Positions 36,501-48,768 of a DNA stretch of 64,000 nt are shown piece by piece (the stretch's first letter is position 1; every line of letters starts with the position of its first letter). The DNA comes from Aristolochia californica (Eukaryota; Streptophyta; Magnoliopsida; Piperales; Aristolochiaceae): the NCBI GenBank assembly GCA_029961685.1, contig JARWKL010000016.1, positions 22,140,157-22,204,156 on the forward strand, in the 5' to 3' direction. Below the pieces are notes generated by a model. It ran no database searches, had not been told where the DNA came from, and saw nothing but the letters and a program-made list of their open reading frames with translations. The translations under genes were made by a program, and so were the position numbers.

Positions 36501-39424
36501 GCCCATGCTGCTGCCACAAATAGTCGTTTCACTATTTTCTACAACCCAAGGTAAAATGTTTGCAGTTTTGACAAAACTTGGAATATGATTTTGTTGATTT
36601 CAGAAGTAATTTTCTTTTATTTTATTTTAAAATTTTTAATTTAATTAATTAATTTTTTTCAGGGCCAGTCCTTCTGAATTTGTCATTCCTCTAGCAAAAT
36701 ATGTGAAAGCAGTATATCACACTCGTGTTTCTGTTGGCATGCGCTTCAGAATGCTATTTGAGACAGAGGAGTCAAGTGTCCGGCGGTGGGTCCAGCATTT
36801 AGTTGCATACTTTCGTTTGATTTCCTATGTCTATTACTGCATAGTCTCACAGGAAATAGCACTTGGAAATTGCTTTGCTCTGGAATCTGTTTATACAGTT
36901 CCATATTCGGCAATTGTACTGTTCTTGTTGCTTAGCATTAGATAATTTAGGGACACTTGATAGTAATACTATTTTCTTATTTTCAGGTACATGGGCACAA
37001 TTACTGGCATAGGTGACCTGGATCCTGTTCGTTGGCCTAACTCATACTGGCGGTCAGTGAAGGTACTTAAGCACTTTGCAGTAATCTGGCATATGGAATT
37101 ATTGCTTGCTCGCAAACATGCGCTTTGTATCTTACATGAAATTTTTGTCTCAATTGTTTTATCGTGCATAATCTGCTAGAAAATTATTGGATGATCCTGT
37201 TTTAACAGGTTGGATGGGATGAGTCAACTGCGGGAGAGAGGCAACCAAGAGTCTCATTGTGGGAAATTGAACCTCTGACAACATTTCCGATGTATCCATC
37301 TCCATTTCCTCTGAGGCTTAAACGCCCATGGCCGCCAGGACTACCCTCACTTCCGGGTTTGCTCTTTGAACTGTCAAGCTCAAAAAAGGGGGAAAAAGTG
37401 ATTATGTTTTTGTTATTACTCAAACCAAAAAGTATATTGCTCATCTTAACACCATGCAGGTGGCAGGGATGATGATATTGGTTTGAATAGTCCTCTTATG
37501 TGGCTTCGAGGAGATGGGTCAGATCGTGGTATCCAAGGTTTGAATTTCCAAGCTATGGGAGTTAACCCTTGGCTGCAGCCAAGGCTTGATGCTTCCATGC
37601 TTGGTCTGCAACCTGACATGTACCAAGCAATGGCTTCAGCGGCTCTTCAGGAGATGAGGAATATCGATCCCACAAAGCATGCAACCCCATCTGTTTTGCA
37701 GTTCCAGCAATCTCAAACTGTGCCTAATAGATCTACTCTATTACAGAGGCAGATTTTGCAACAAACTCAATCTCAATCACCTCAAACCTTTCTTCAGAGC
37801 ATCAATGAAACCCAGTCTCAAGTTCAATCTCAGGCCCACCTTCTTCAACAATTGCAGCAACGCCATACATTTAATGAGCAGCAACAGCAACACCATACAT
37901 TTAATGAGCAGCAACAACAACAGCAGCAGCAGCAACAACAACCGCAGCAACAACAGTTGTCTGATCAGCAGCCTGTCCCAACTGTAGTTTCGACGTTCTC
38001 ACAACTTGCGTCAGTGTCTCAGTCCCAGACACATGCATCTGTTTCTCAGTCCCAGACACATGCATCTGTTTCTCAGTCCCAGGCACTTGCATCTGCTTCT
38101 CAGTCCCAGGCACATGCATTGGCTTCTCAGTCCCAAGCACCATCTCTGCAGAACATCTCCTCGCTGTGCCAACAGCAGAGCTTTCCAGACTCAAATGGAA
38201 ATCCAGTAACCACATCTTGTGTCTCCCCCTTGCATAGCATTTTAGGATCGTTTGCTCCAGATGACACGTCAAATCTTCTTAACCTTCCAAGAACAGTCCC
38301 ACCAGTCCCTTCCAATACATGGTTGCCCAAGAGAGCTGCAGTGGAGTCATTGCTTCCTTCAGGGACTCAGCCCATTCTGCCACGGGTAGATCAGTTAGTT
38401 CCACCACCGCCAAATATCTCTGCAAATTCTGTATCATTGCCGCCATTTCCTGGAAGAGAGTGCTCAATTGACCAAGAGAGTGGGACTGATCCCAACCAAA
38501 GTCATCTTCTCTTTGGGGTCAATATAGACTCCTCATCACTTTATATGCAGAATGGGATGCCAAGCCTCAGGGGTGTTGGTAGTGAGTCTGATTCAACATC
38601 TATGCCATATGCCACTTCCAATTATTTGAATGGATCAGGGAATGATTACTCACTGAATCAGGAAATAGCGACTTCAAGCTGCTTAGAAGAGTCGGGTTTT
38701 TTGCACTCACCGGAGAATGTGGGTCATGTGAATCCACCAACAAGAACCTTTGTGAAGGTGAGTTGCAACCTTCCTGTGACTTGTTATGGTATGAATACTG
38801 CGTTTTTATTCATTTTTAACTTTTATTCTCTTTTCCTGCAAAATTGTTTGGGAATTGGATTTGTATGAGCAGGTTTACAAGTCAGGGTCCTTTGGGAGGT
38901 CACTGGACATAACCAGGTTTAGCAGCTACCATGAGCTGCGCAGTGAGCTCGCACAAATGTTTGGCCTTGAAGGCCAGTTGGAGGACCCTCTGAGATCAGG
39001 CTGGCAGCTTGTATTCGTCGACCGGGAGAACGATGTTCTTCTTCTCGGCGATGACCCCTGGCAGTAAGTTTTCCTTTCTTTAATGTTGAGTCTTCTTCCG
39101 TGGAAAAGTCTCTTGAGCCTTCTTTTCTTCTCAACATTGTTATTTTACTAGTGCCAGCCTATTTGAAGAGCACTGACCAACATGGTTATCTGTCTTGACT
39201 AGTGTGTTTGTATGTGCTTGTTCAGGGAGTTTGTGAACAACGTCTGGTGTATCAAGATACTCTCGCCACAAGAAGTGCAGCAGATGGGCAAACAAGGACT
39301 TGAGCTTCTGAATTCCGTTCCAATCCAGAGGCTTTCCAGCAACAGCTGCGATGATTACGTGAGCCGACAGGACTCCAGGAATTTGAGTTCTGGAATCACG
39401 TCCGTGGGGTCTTTGGACTACTGA
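33502..39424 (+). CDS. ARF6: Auxin response factor 6
   Basis: Fourteen exons: 33502-33544, 34222-34334, 34562-34660, 34749-34805, 34906-35061, 35158-35242, 36204-36294, 36386-36550, 36663-36785, 36987-37062, 37209-37356, 37460-38757, 38873-39063, 39226-39424. Phases agree and give 947 aa. After [20 protein letters not shown] comes the dimerisation and B3 DNA-binding region (B3 about 127-229: [40 protein letters not shown]). The auxin_resp region ([37 protein letters not shown]) follows. The Gln-rich middle region marks it as a transcriptional activator. The C-terminal PB1 domain has [12 protein letters not shown] and the acidic [14 protein letters not shown] for Aux/IAA and ARF contacts. [15 protein letters not shown] and [12 protein letters not shown] favour ARF6 over ARF8. 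The protein binds AuxRE promoters in the nucleus. A miR167 site lies in exon 13. Confidence 0.95.
37861..38143 (+). repeat. Coding minisatellites in the ARF6 Gln-rich region
   Basis: Two in-frame repeats occur in exon 12. The first is a duplicated HTFNEQQQQ unit leading into a poly-Gln run (about 37864-37955). The second is five tandem copies of an 8-9 residue unit built on SQSQ (ASVSQSQTH, repeated, then [27 protein letters not shown]; about 38010-38143). Every unit keeps the reading frame. Confidence 0.85.
38992..39012 (+). promoter_or_regulatory. miR167 target site in ARF6
   Basis: The 21 nt here contain AGATCAGGCTGGCAGCTTGT, the conserved miR167 complementary site of ARF6 and ARF8 transcripts. 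It encodes part of RSGWQLV in the PB1 domain. In Arabidopsis miR167 cleaves these mRNAs. The site agrees with the miR167 complement except for a few bases, including one in the middle and the 3' end, as usual for this pair. Confidence 0.93.
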
Positions 39425-41409
39425 AATGAAAGAACCATGGGTTACCACGTTGCAACCTTTTTCTGTAATGTTAGCTTCCCACATTGTGGAGATTGAGACA
39501 GCACCCAGTAAAAGTGGTTTGTAGCAGAAGCAGATTATTGTATTATATCAATATCCACATTTAACAGTGACACATGTGTAACAGCTACCTGTTTATTTAG
39601 AGGATCAATGCTGTGAAGAAAGCACTTATATTTTACCTTCTTCGTTTGTTATCATCTTGAATGTTTTATGAAGCATGATTCATGAGCAAGGATTTATAGA
39701 AACTAGTGATGACAGGTGAGCAGTTTGCCGGGTTGCAAATGTGTTTAATTCTCTTCTGACCTCATCTCTCAGTCAAAATTTCTGTTTGTATTGATATCTT
39801 GAAGCGATCTGTTTTCTTAATCACCTGCTTCAAGCCTCTGGAAGGAGAAATTTATGACTGCAACAGGGAGGTTGTTGGGGAGAAGTGTCATAATCCAATG
39901 TCACTCCAATGATTAGGACACCCCTTATCTCATCTCATTTTCAACAGCAACTACAGGCACTCTGGCCCATCTGAGAAAACTGACGAGTGTTCTCAACCAG
40001 TTCTGCTCATTACACTGTTTTTTTTATCTCCTTGCAGGAAAGCTTATCCGGGTGAGTGACAGCTCAGGACAGTGGATGTAAGAGCGGAGGTCCCAGGGTG
40101 GGTGTATTAATTAAAACCCCATGTGAGAATGGGACCTTCCGGGTGTTGGGGTTTTTGGCACTGTTGCTGGTCCTCATCCCTTCAATCAATGCGAAAAAGT
40201 GGGTTAGCCTTTTTTCTTTCTTGTTTTCTGATTCAGACAAAAGCTCAGTGGTTACCCCCATTCTGCTCTGTCAATCAAACTCGTCTGGTAGGTAGCTATC
40301 ACACGTGTTCTTCCCTGTTGCAGACATTTATAGGTTTCCAATCCCTGCTTGGTCACACCTAACGAAAGTGATGTCCTTCGCCTTTGCCGACCTGGTTTCT
40401 CGCAACTTCGGTTCGAAATTGGTTTCGTTTTCCCAGTTTTGAGAGTAACAGGTTCAGAAACTTGAACTCACCCTGCTAAGATCGGTGATGCGATTGGAGT
40501 TTTCAGCCCCTACCACATATCACTTCTCTTGCTCACCCGTCCCTGTCCTGTTTCTGTTAACCTGTCAACTCTCTGCGAAACCTCTCCTAGTTTTTTTATT
40601 GAGATGGAATTTGCACTTCCTGTGGCATCTTGAAGATATTGTAAGACAAGTAAGATAAGTCATTCCATATACCATTTTTTTACTTATTTATCAAATGGGC
40701 GAACAAGTAATCAAGTGAAGGAATAAAAACAAGAATAAAATTGCATTATAATGTGACTATAATCTTAAGAACAATATCATTTTTATGTATAGCAAAATTC
40801 TTTTAAAAAAAGGTATTTGAATCATATTTTATCTCCAAAATATATTCACTCCATTATAAATCTACCAAATTACTCTTATACATCATTAGATAATTAGTTA
40901 ATAAGGTCATTTTGTTGAAGAACAAATATGAAAGAGTCTTATATGACTCTCACAATAAGAAGTCTTACAAAGTGTTAAACTTTAAGTATAATTGAGATAA
41001 AAATAGTTTAATTGTAATTGGACTCTACTACTTTCTTCTTCTATTATAAAGACAAGTACAGTCTCCTTTCACCCAAACCAGAGGGGGAGTGATCTATCTT
41101 ACTGTAGTGAATCCCATTTATCTGTTGTTTTATTTAACTTTGTTACAAGAAAATTACTCTAGCTATTTGCAAGCTCAATGGTCTCAGGTCGAAAGCGCAG
41201 CATGATGACAAATTCCAGCCATTAGAGATTGTAAAGCATCTTATTGAAAGGAGATTACATGGATTGCTCTATCATTTTGGCGTATACATTGTACATTGTA
41301 CATTTTGTCTCTCAGATATTCACTGGAGTGAGAAGGAATGCATATAAGGCAAGACAGAAAACAAAAAGGAAAAAACATTCTTTGTTGAGAAACCTCTCTG
41401 GATATCAGT
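39425..41409. other. Convergent gap between ARF6 and the remorin
   Basis: Contains the ARF6 and remorin 3' UTRs and an LTR-like fragment at 40914-41051. Open frames here are short and unsupported. Confidence 0.5.
40914..41051 (+). mobile_element. LTR-like fragment related to 19809-20033
   Basis: Read on the plus strand, this matches the reverse complement of 19809-20033. Shared blocks include GTTGAAGA.CAAATATG, AAGAGTCTTA.ATGACT, TCACAATAAGAAG, TAGTTTAATTGTAATT and GACTCTACTACTTT. About 75 bp present in the other copy is missing here. No terminal repeats or coding parts were found nearby, so it is a truncated dispersed repeat. Confidence 0.65.
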
Positions 41410-44400
41410 TTAGGGAAAACAGCTACAGAAAATGATATTAGTTGATGGGATTCTTCCGGTTTGGCGAATGTATTCTGCTTGTTCAGCACTTTTTGCTGCC
41501 TGTTGATTTTTTCTAGCTTCTGCCATTGCCCGCTTCTCTTCCGACCTTTGTCGCAAACTTGCTAATTTGTTCATCATTCTTTCTTGTGCTTGAGCTTTCC
41601 TCTGTTGAACTAGAGCCTGATGGGTATTAAAACAGAGACAGTGATTAGGTAGTACAGTTGAGCAATTCATCTTGTAACTGTTGTCAAAGATAGTGCAGTC
41701 TCTAACATAGGTGGGGAAAGGCTTTGAAACTGATGAGAAATTGCAGAGTCATTGTATCAAATTGATAGTTACATGATCCACTGGTTGCCAGGGCACAAGG
41801 CAACAGCCAAAGTGCCCAGGTTGATCATTGAAACGGTATAAGAACATTTCTGCTGCCTCCGGTGTCTTGACAGGCCAAGTGAGACAGCTTAGGCTATTAC
41901 AGGTTGCTTTTGGAGAGTGATCTCAAGTTCACAAATCCAATGGACTCCCATTCAACAGGGATCAAAGAACAGGTGAGCTTGGGTAGCAACTGAGTTCCAC
42001 TGGGCAAAGGTACAGTGAGGAGCTTGATGACTGAAGGCACCATATCCAAAACAGCCCTTGAACCAGGATTTCCCTATGATCTTTACTAATATAACTTCAA
42101 GGGAAGGGGAAATTAAGGATGAGTCTTATACCTTAATTCTATATTAGAGCAATTCTCAGTCTTGTCGATAATGGAAAATGCCGGAAAAAAATAATCAGGT
42201 TAACTTTGAAAAGTTTCCGTATTAAAGGCAGAACCGAAAATACCTCTAATCTCTTCATTTCTGCTTCTATTTTTGCCTTCTGGTGACTTTCCCATGCTTG
42301 AATTTTGATCTCTTCCCGTCTGTACCTGAAATATCCAGACAAAATCTCACTAACCTTAAAATCACCCAAAACAATAGCAACTGAACACACCAAAGTCACA
42401 TGTCAAAGAAAAAAAAAGATCACTTTGTCAGTACAAGAATCAACCTTGCTGAATGCTTAGACTTTTCTGCTTCCTCCCAAGCTGCAGCACGGTTTTCATA
42501 CTCAAGCTTCTCAAGTTGTTCAGGATCCCTACTCTCAGGAGAAGCCTTCACACTGTATTGATTTTGTTCTTTACTTGCCCATGCTGCAACATTCATCTTA
42601 CCAAGCCGTAAACCCAGAGCAACTATCTCTTTCCTTGTCTTAATCTGCAGTTCTTTCTCAGACAGTTCATAATTTTTATTTTCCTCTGTACTTGTTTCAG
42701 TTGTGAACTCTGCAGGGGAGGGTCTTGGCTCCCCAGTTCTTGGAGTAGATGGTATTGAGGAAGTTGGACTGCGAAGTGGTGTGATAGACCCTACAGGAGT
42801 TCCGGTCCTTGAGGGCTCATGGCTAGTCATTGGGGTCATTTCAGTTCCTGTATCTCTCATGGAAACTGACTTCACTGCAGGAGTCACTGCATTTTGTCAA
42901 AAAAATTGCAGATTTATATCAGAAAATGCTTCCAAGAATTAATCCTACAAGGAGATTGCATGCATATACGACCTGGAGTGAATGACAAATAAATCAAGGA
43001 CCTGAAGTTTCCCATGAGAGGGTTTAACATGATCAGTCAGGCAGAAACATCTCGCCATTAAAGACCCTCACTACCTTATCTATTGCATGTAAATAGATGG
43101 ATCATTAGGTCGGTTGAACCATTACATAGAACTGTCCACTTGGTGCAATTCTTCACACACGGCCAATGATAAATGAAGCTTTGGTTCATAGATGGGTCCA
43201 AAGTTGTTTGCACAAGTGAACTTTCTAAATGAACAAGCTCATCTTCTATCAAGTCCGTTTCTTAGAGGAGAAATTCATATATTCAGGGACAAGCAACATT
43301 TTTCTTAAGATGTGTTCATATAAGATATAGAAGAATACCAACTTACTCGTTGTTGCATTTTGGTTTGCTTCCTGATCGTTAAGAAGATCCACAGAATCAA
43401 CACCACTGGGACACTGATCAGGTAATCCTCTTTCATCCACTAAATCTGGAAGTGACCCAACAGCAGTGAACTTCTCCAGTCCGCTCTGTGCTGCTGGATG
43501 AAGGGTATCAGGTTGTTTAGCATCCAGCACCGCCACATGATTTGCCCTTTGATCTGGAAGTACTACTTCAGGTGTAACCCTCATCCAACCAGCCATTGGC
43601 TGCCTAATCATTTGGGACTGCATGAGAGTCTTCTTAACTAAACTTGGTTGAACTGTATGCCGGCTTGGAATCCACTTTTCTGCATCGTTCCACTTGGATG
43701 GAATGGGACGAGAAAATGGCCCAAATATAGAATTGTGTAAGGTCCTTTCTCCTTTGTGAAATTCAAAGCTGGATGTACTTGCATTGTCATGACCACTATC
43801 ATAATCAGAGTAATCTTCTTCAAGAGATCTCACAGGGTGAACTGAGCTCAAATTAGTATTAAAATGAACTTGATGACCTACACCCTTTGAATTGTTCGTA
43901 ATATTAACATGGCCTGTATCACCAGTAACTTTACTTTCAATCTCTTTTGGGTGTGAGCAGCCCTGATTGCCTTTGATGTTTTTAGATGCCAGAGCAGAAG
44001 TACCGGGCAAATCTTTTGATCCACCTATAAATACGTCGTTGATAAGCCATAAAAATTCACAGTAACCACAATAAATATTTTCACTAAAATTTCATAATCA
44101 AATCAAACTAGAGCGTGATGCGAGTTTAGTGGAGAAAGAGTGTCACAGACCTTCACTCGGGAATTCCTCAACCCTGTCTGCTAATAAGCTGCTTTTTGAG
44201 TAGTCCAAATCCTCAAGCTTCGAAGGAGAAGTTCTTGAAGAATTGTTCCCACCCTCCTTTCTGAGATTGTGAGCTCCTAAAAGTTTGAGCCTCAGTTTAC
44301 TTGGAGAAATAATTCCTGTCTGCAAAAGAATAAGAACACACGAGCTCAAATCAACGAATGAATAGATGCAGACGAAAGTTCATCTAACTCGTACATAAAA

Positions 44401-45396
44401 AATTGCTAGCAAAATTGGTCGGCAGATGACCAATCAAATAAAAATATGGACCAGTATCTGTATCTCGAACACAACCGATTGACTACCGATGAATACACAA
44501 TCTACTGAGAGGAACATGTCAAGCTCCGATGCCACGGTAAAGGAACAGAGGATGATGAAAAATCACTCTACAGGTTCCCAGATGATACAGCGGAAAAGAC
44601 ATTTGGACTGTGTGGAAGTACAGCTAAACGTAAAATGGGAAAAGCCAAATATAAATAACTCAACTCAAAATCAACAAAAGCTAAAATGAAAAATCCGTGA
44701 AGAATTCCTCCCTGATCAGATAACCAGACAAACACGTTCTCTGCACACACAGAGTAAAGGAAAAGGAACCCAGAAAGACTAACATATGGGTTTAGTTCAT
44801 TTCAAAATCTTAGTGTCACTTCTGTCGGAAGAATTAAAAGGGTACATAGATAACACGAGGAGGCCAAGGGGTTCCGGGTTCGTCCAAACTCATGTCAACA
44901 TTCCGATCCTTCCGCATTTCTCGACAACCCACCTCTAAGCAGATCAGAAAGATGACAGACAGAGCAAAAAATCCATCTATGGAGATCAACTCGGACTTCT
45001 TATGAGCTCGCTTCCTCGACCCAAGGAAGCATACAAAAAAGCCTCGACGAAGGGAACAAAAAGCTAGAAGGATATAACCGAAGGTACAGACAAGCTGAGC
45101 ATAAACACGAAGAACCAAACCAGAGCCACTCGCAAGACGCTTTGCAGAGAAATGGACTTGCCAGCGAGTGAAAATCACAACACATAGAAGCCCGACAATC
45201 TTTGGAAGAAAAAGTAAAGCAATCGGGAAGAAACGAATCAAATCGCACCCAACAGACAAAACAAGGCAAAGATACAATATCCAACACCGCAACTCCTATC
45301 ATTCACCAGATCAGTGAAAACTCAGAGGACCCTTTACCACCTTGTTCTGTGGAAGAAGATCCTTACCTGTACTTTATCAATCCTCTCATACTCCAT
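41410..45396 (-). CDS. Long remorin-family protein
   Basis: Six exons in transcript order: 45396-45367, 44319-44151, 44024-43347, 42886-42445, 42325-42244, 41616-41410, giving 535 aa. The start MEYERIDKVQ followed by GIISPSKLRLKLLG is typical of long N-terminal remorins. The middle is Ser/Thr/Pro-rich and probably disordered (RTGTPVGSITPLRSPTSSIP). The C-terminal remorin domain is coiled-coil: AAWEEAEKSKHSARYRREEI, KIQAWESHQKAKIEAEMKRL, QRSEEKRAMAEARKNQQAAK, then EYIRQTGRIPST. The end IIFCSCFP has the hydrophobic and Cys pattern of the membrane anchor that is often acylated. Remorins sit on the inner plasma membrane in nanodomains and affect signalling, plasmodesmata and pathogen spread. An in-frame ATG at 45528 would add 44 residues, but the family pattern supports 45396. 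The precise group is uncertain. Confidence 0.88.
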
Positions 45397-45529
45397 TGAA
45401 CTTCCTTCTCGCTCTGTTCTCAGAAGGTATGAGAAAAAAGATTCTCCTATGCAATGAAATCTCTCACCAGTCACAGCACTGACAGCCTCTTTTGTAGCAG
45501 GGAAGAGCACGAAGGAGACAAAGACCATG

Positions 45530-48500
45530 GTCGGCGATCTTTCTTAACCCATCGTTTCAGCGATCTTTTCGATTTTGCAGTTTGAAACTTTGAACTTCTA
45601 GCCACTAATCATTATTTTTCTCCCGCTTTTTTCCTTTTTCGACTTTGTACCCAACGAACTCAGTAAACCATGATGCTGTAATTGATTATAGCGTCATGTC
45701 AAGCAATTCAAACCTCTTCCTGGACCAATCTGTTTCAGTCTCCCCCGTCAATCTATCCATCGATTGATTATGGTTTTCCTGCAACAACTTAAAACGCTCT
45801 TTGTAGAATTACAGTTGAAAGTTGACACTGTTACATACCCTCCTTTTGACTCCATTTTCTCTTTCATGAGAACAAATTTTGTCACCAGTTTGAAAGATGT
45901 GAATCTGTAAGACTGTAACTCTCCGTTGAGAAAATTAGTTTCCTGAGCCAATTGATTCCATCCCACAGACATGAACGTCTCCACTGTTGATCAAACTGAA
46001 ATTTTTTTAAAGTGAATTAATTTTATCATTATAAATACAATAAAAGAGTTTTTTTTGTGATCAAATAACTTATTTATTCGTGCACAAATGAAGTCCCTAT
46101 TTCTTTTATGCACAAAAGACTCCCAGACGATTACTTTCATCAATAATCCCCCAATTCCTCGGGGAGTTTTACCGAGTAATTAAGAAGGCTTTGTAACCTC
46201 GCTTTCTTCCCTCCTTTTATTCCTCATTCAGTCAAACGTACTTCCCCATACACAGACTCTCTCTTTACTGTATTCTCTCTTTCTTCATGCACCTACTTTC
46301 TCTCTCTACCGTAGCCTCTGTTTCTCTCTTCATGCACTCCATACTGTATTCTCTCATCTAGCACCCACTTTCTCTCTCTTCTGTAGTTCTGTCTCTCTCT
46401 CTTCAGTCTTTGCTTGAATTGAATACTGACGAAGTCAGGCTGCAGAATTCTATAATGTGGAAACTCATACGTATTCACACCAGTAATCTCGGGGCCGCCG
46501 ACCACTTTTTGCACCATCATTAAAGACTTAATGTTTCTTCTCCCTGACCTTATTCGCACATTCTCCCTCTTCTAACGACTTGATAAATCTTGGTTGCAAA
46601 TGTAATTCAACATTTTTGCGTACTCTGAGATACTGCCTAGTAGAAGATTTTCCCCTTAAAAATAAAAGGCGAGGTGCACAATGTGATACACAGAAATATG
46701 TATTTTCCCCTGCAATATATTTCCCACACAGAAAGGGGCCAATCAAGATTCATAACATAAAAAAGAAGCCTAGTTCATAAATCAACCATGGTTATCCACG
46801 CTCATGTAATTTCTGCTATTGCAGGGTGTGAGCCATGGGAAGGAGACCACTCTGTTGGTCAGAGTAGTAACATAAGATCATGATTTCTTTGTTCTGAACA
46901 AAAATATTAGGTCACTGTTTTGGGAAACTAAACATTAGCAGGTTACTGTATTGTTAGTTGTGTTGAGAAACTAAATATTATCGGGTTACCTCCATTGAGT
47001 CATGGATGTTAACAATCAATTATAAAGAAAACCCTTGTTTAATGAAGGGCTCCAAGCCCCATTACTGGTTGTCTCCTTCTAATCCCACTCAGAAATGTGT
47101 ATAAAAAAGTACTCACTATCATGGAACTCTAAGTCCCAGGAAAAAGGAGAAAAGCCCCTTTATAATAAAGTAAGATTAATAACTCATCTTCTATGCATCT
47201 CTGTAGGGCCAGAAAAAATATAAATTGCAGACCTGAGTTGCTTGAAAATACACAATTTTTAAAGATTTGCTCTTAATCTAGGCCAGAAAGGTGCTCGCTC
47301 ACATGTCCTCAGGATAATACAGGGGATACACAGGATTCCAACAAATTCTTGGACTCGATCAATCACCAGAAGATTTGTTACTTGTGATTGATCGCATGAT
47401 CCTTAAATCAAGGATCACAGATGCTGCTCTGGGTTAGTCAAGTAACCCTCAAGCAATCACAGAGACGACTTCTGATTGATCACATGATTCATTCACCATT
47501 CATAGTTGAGTTGAACTTACAGAGGAGTGTCGGCCTCTTCAGATTAGATGTACAGAGACTTCGATGGGACCTGCTTTGAACAGTCTGCTTGCATGCATTT
47601 CCATGGATTCAGCCAGGGCAGACACGGTAAGGTTTCTGTGGGGCAAATTGTCAAACATGTAGCTTGACCCCAAACGCGGCATATCTTCTCAGTTTTCTCC
47701 TATAGGACCCACTCCATGTTCCGCATTGCCTCCTGTGATGGACACTGGAGAGAATTCTATTCCTTCCGAACCCTAAATTCAAGCCCTGTTGCCTTTTCTT
47801 CAAGATTAAGTCATTGCAATTTCCAATTATTTTTATGCAGACATTCAATAAATGAAAATGTAAAGACCATATGCAGAGAACGAGAGAGAGAGAAAGACTT
47901 GAGCTCCTTCCAACATTCTTGAGTACGACCAGTACTCAATCTGTATCGGAGAATGCGGGCAGACCCAGAAATTCATTAATGGAGACAAAAGCACAATGGG
48001 TTTCACGCCTTTAATTCGCGTAGATTTTTGTCTGCCAGCGAGCATCGTCTGGTCGGTATTCGCAGACTTCTTAATTCGGAATGGAATTCATTGAAGACTT
48101 GGAAAGATCTCGATGAATGAGAAGCTTCAACAACCCCCGACTCCTCCAGCTGAAATTCGTGAACATAGCCCTTCCAAGATCTGCGTCTGGTCTTTGGATG
48201 TGTCATACTGATTTCACCTTTATGCAGTTTTGTTTTGATTCAGTTATGGAAACGGCCAGAAATCATCTGACAGTAGAAGAAACTTGGAAGTATAATGCGA
48301 TGGCAGATTCACAGTTTACTGAAAATAATGTTTCAGATGAACAAGAAAAGAAGAAGGAAAAAATTTAATTTATCCCTGATACTGCTCTACTGGGGAAGAA
48401 ACCATCGAAATAATACATGGTCGGTCCATATTGCTTCCCAATAGGCCAAAATCCAATACCTCCACCAGGCTCGCCGAATTATCGTTGATTGAATGAACTG

Positions 48501-48768
48501 AATAAGTTCGGGTAAATTATCATTTCTGCGAAAACTGTCTTGACTGCTGATTTTTCTGGTTGAAAGTAGAATTGAGATTTATTTAGTTCCTCAAAAATTT
48601 GAATAGAACTGATACAACTAGAGAAGTTTCTCAAATGCTTCTTATGGATTTCTTCATTGATGTTTCATACAAACGTTTGAGTCAAAAACTGAACTGATAC
48701 AGGTATTTACATGGATTCAAATCTGCCCAAAAATGAATGTTCCTGAAAAATCGAAACTGGCTTAATAG
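45530..48768. other. Intergenic region with no recognised gene
   Basis: Contains a CT-rich tandem repeat at 46267-46408 and otherwise unremarkable sequence. A possible plus-strand exon lies at about 48231-48368 (see findings). Neither strand encodes a family I know. Confidence 0.4.
46267..46408. repeat. CT-rich tandem repeat, about 76 bp period
   Basis: ACTGTATTCTCTC occurs at 46267 and 46343. Each is followed by related CT-rich sequence with ACTTTCTCTCTC and TTCATGCAC or CTAGCACCC. The repeat is imperfect. Confidence 0.6.

Noticed and set aside
37901..38272. Minus-strand open frame with repeated GTEKQMHV units
   Set aside because: It is the shadow of the in-frame SQSQ repeat of ARF6 exon 12.
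44834..45302. Two overlapping minus-strand frames of 100-152 codons rich in Cys, Leu and Phe
   Set aside because: They lie in the first intron of the remorin gene and have no recognised family.
46270..46560. Arg-rich 88-codon minus-strand frame
   Set aside because: Produced by the CT-rich tandem repeat read in reverse.
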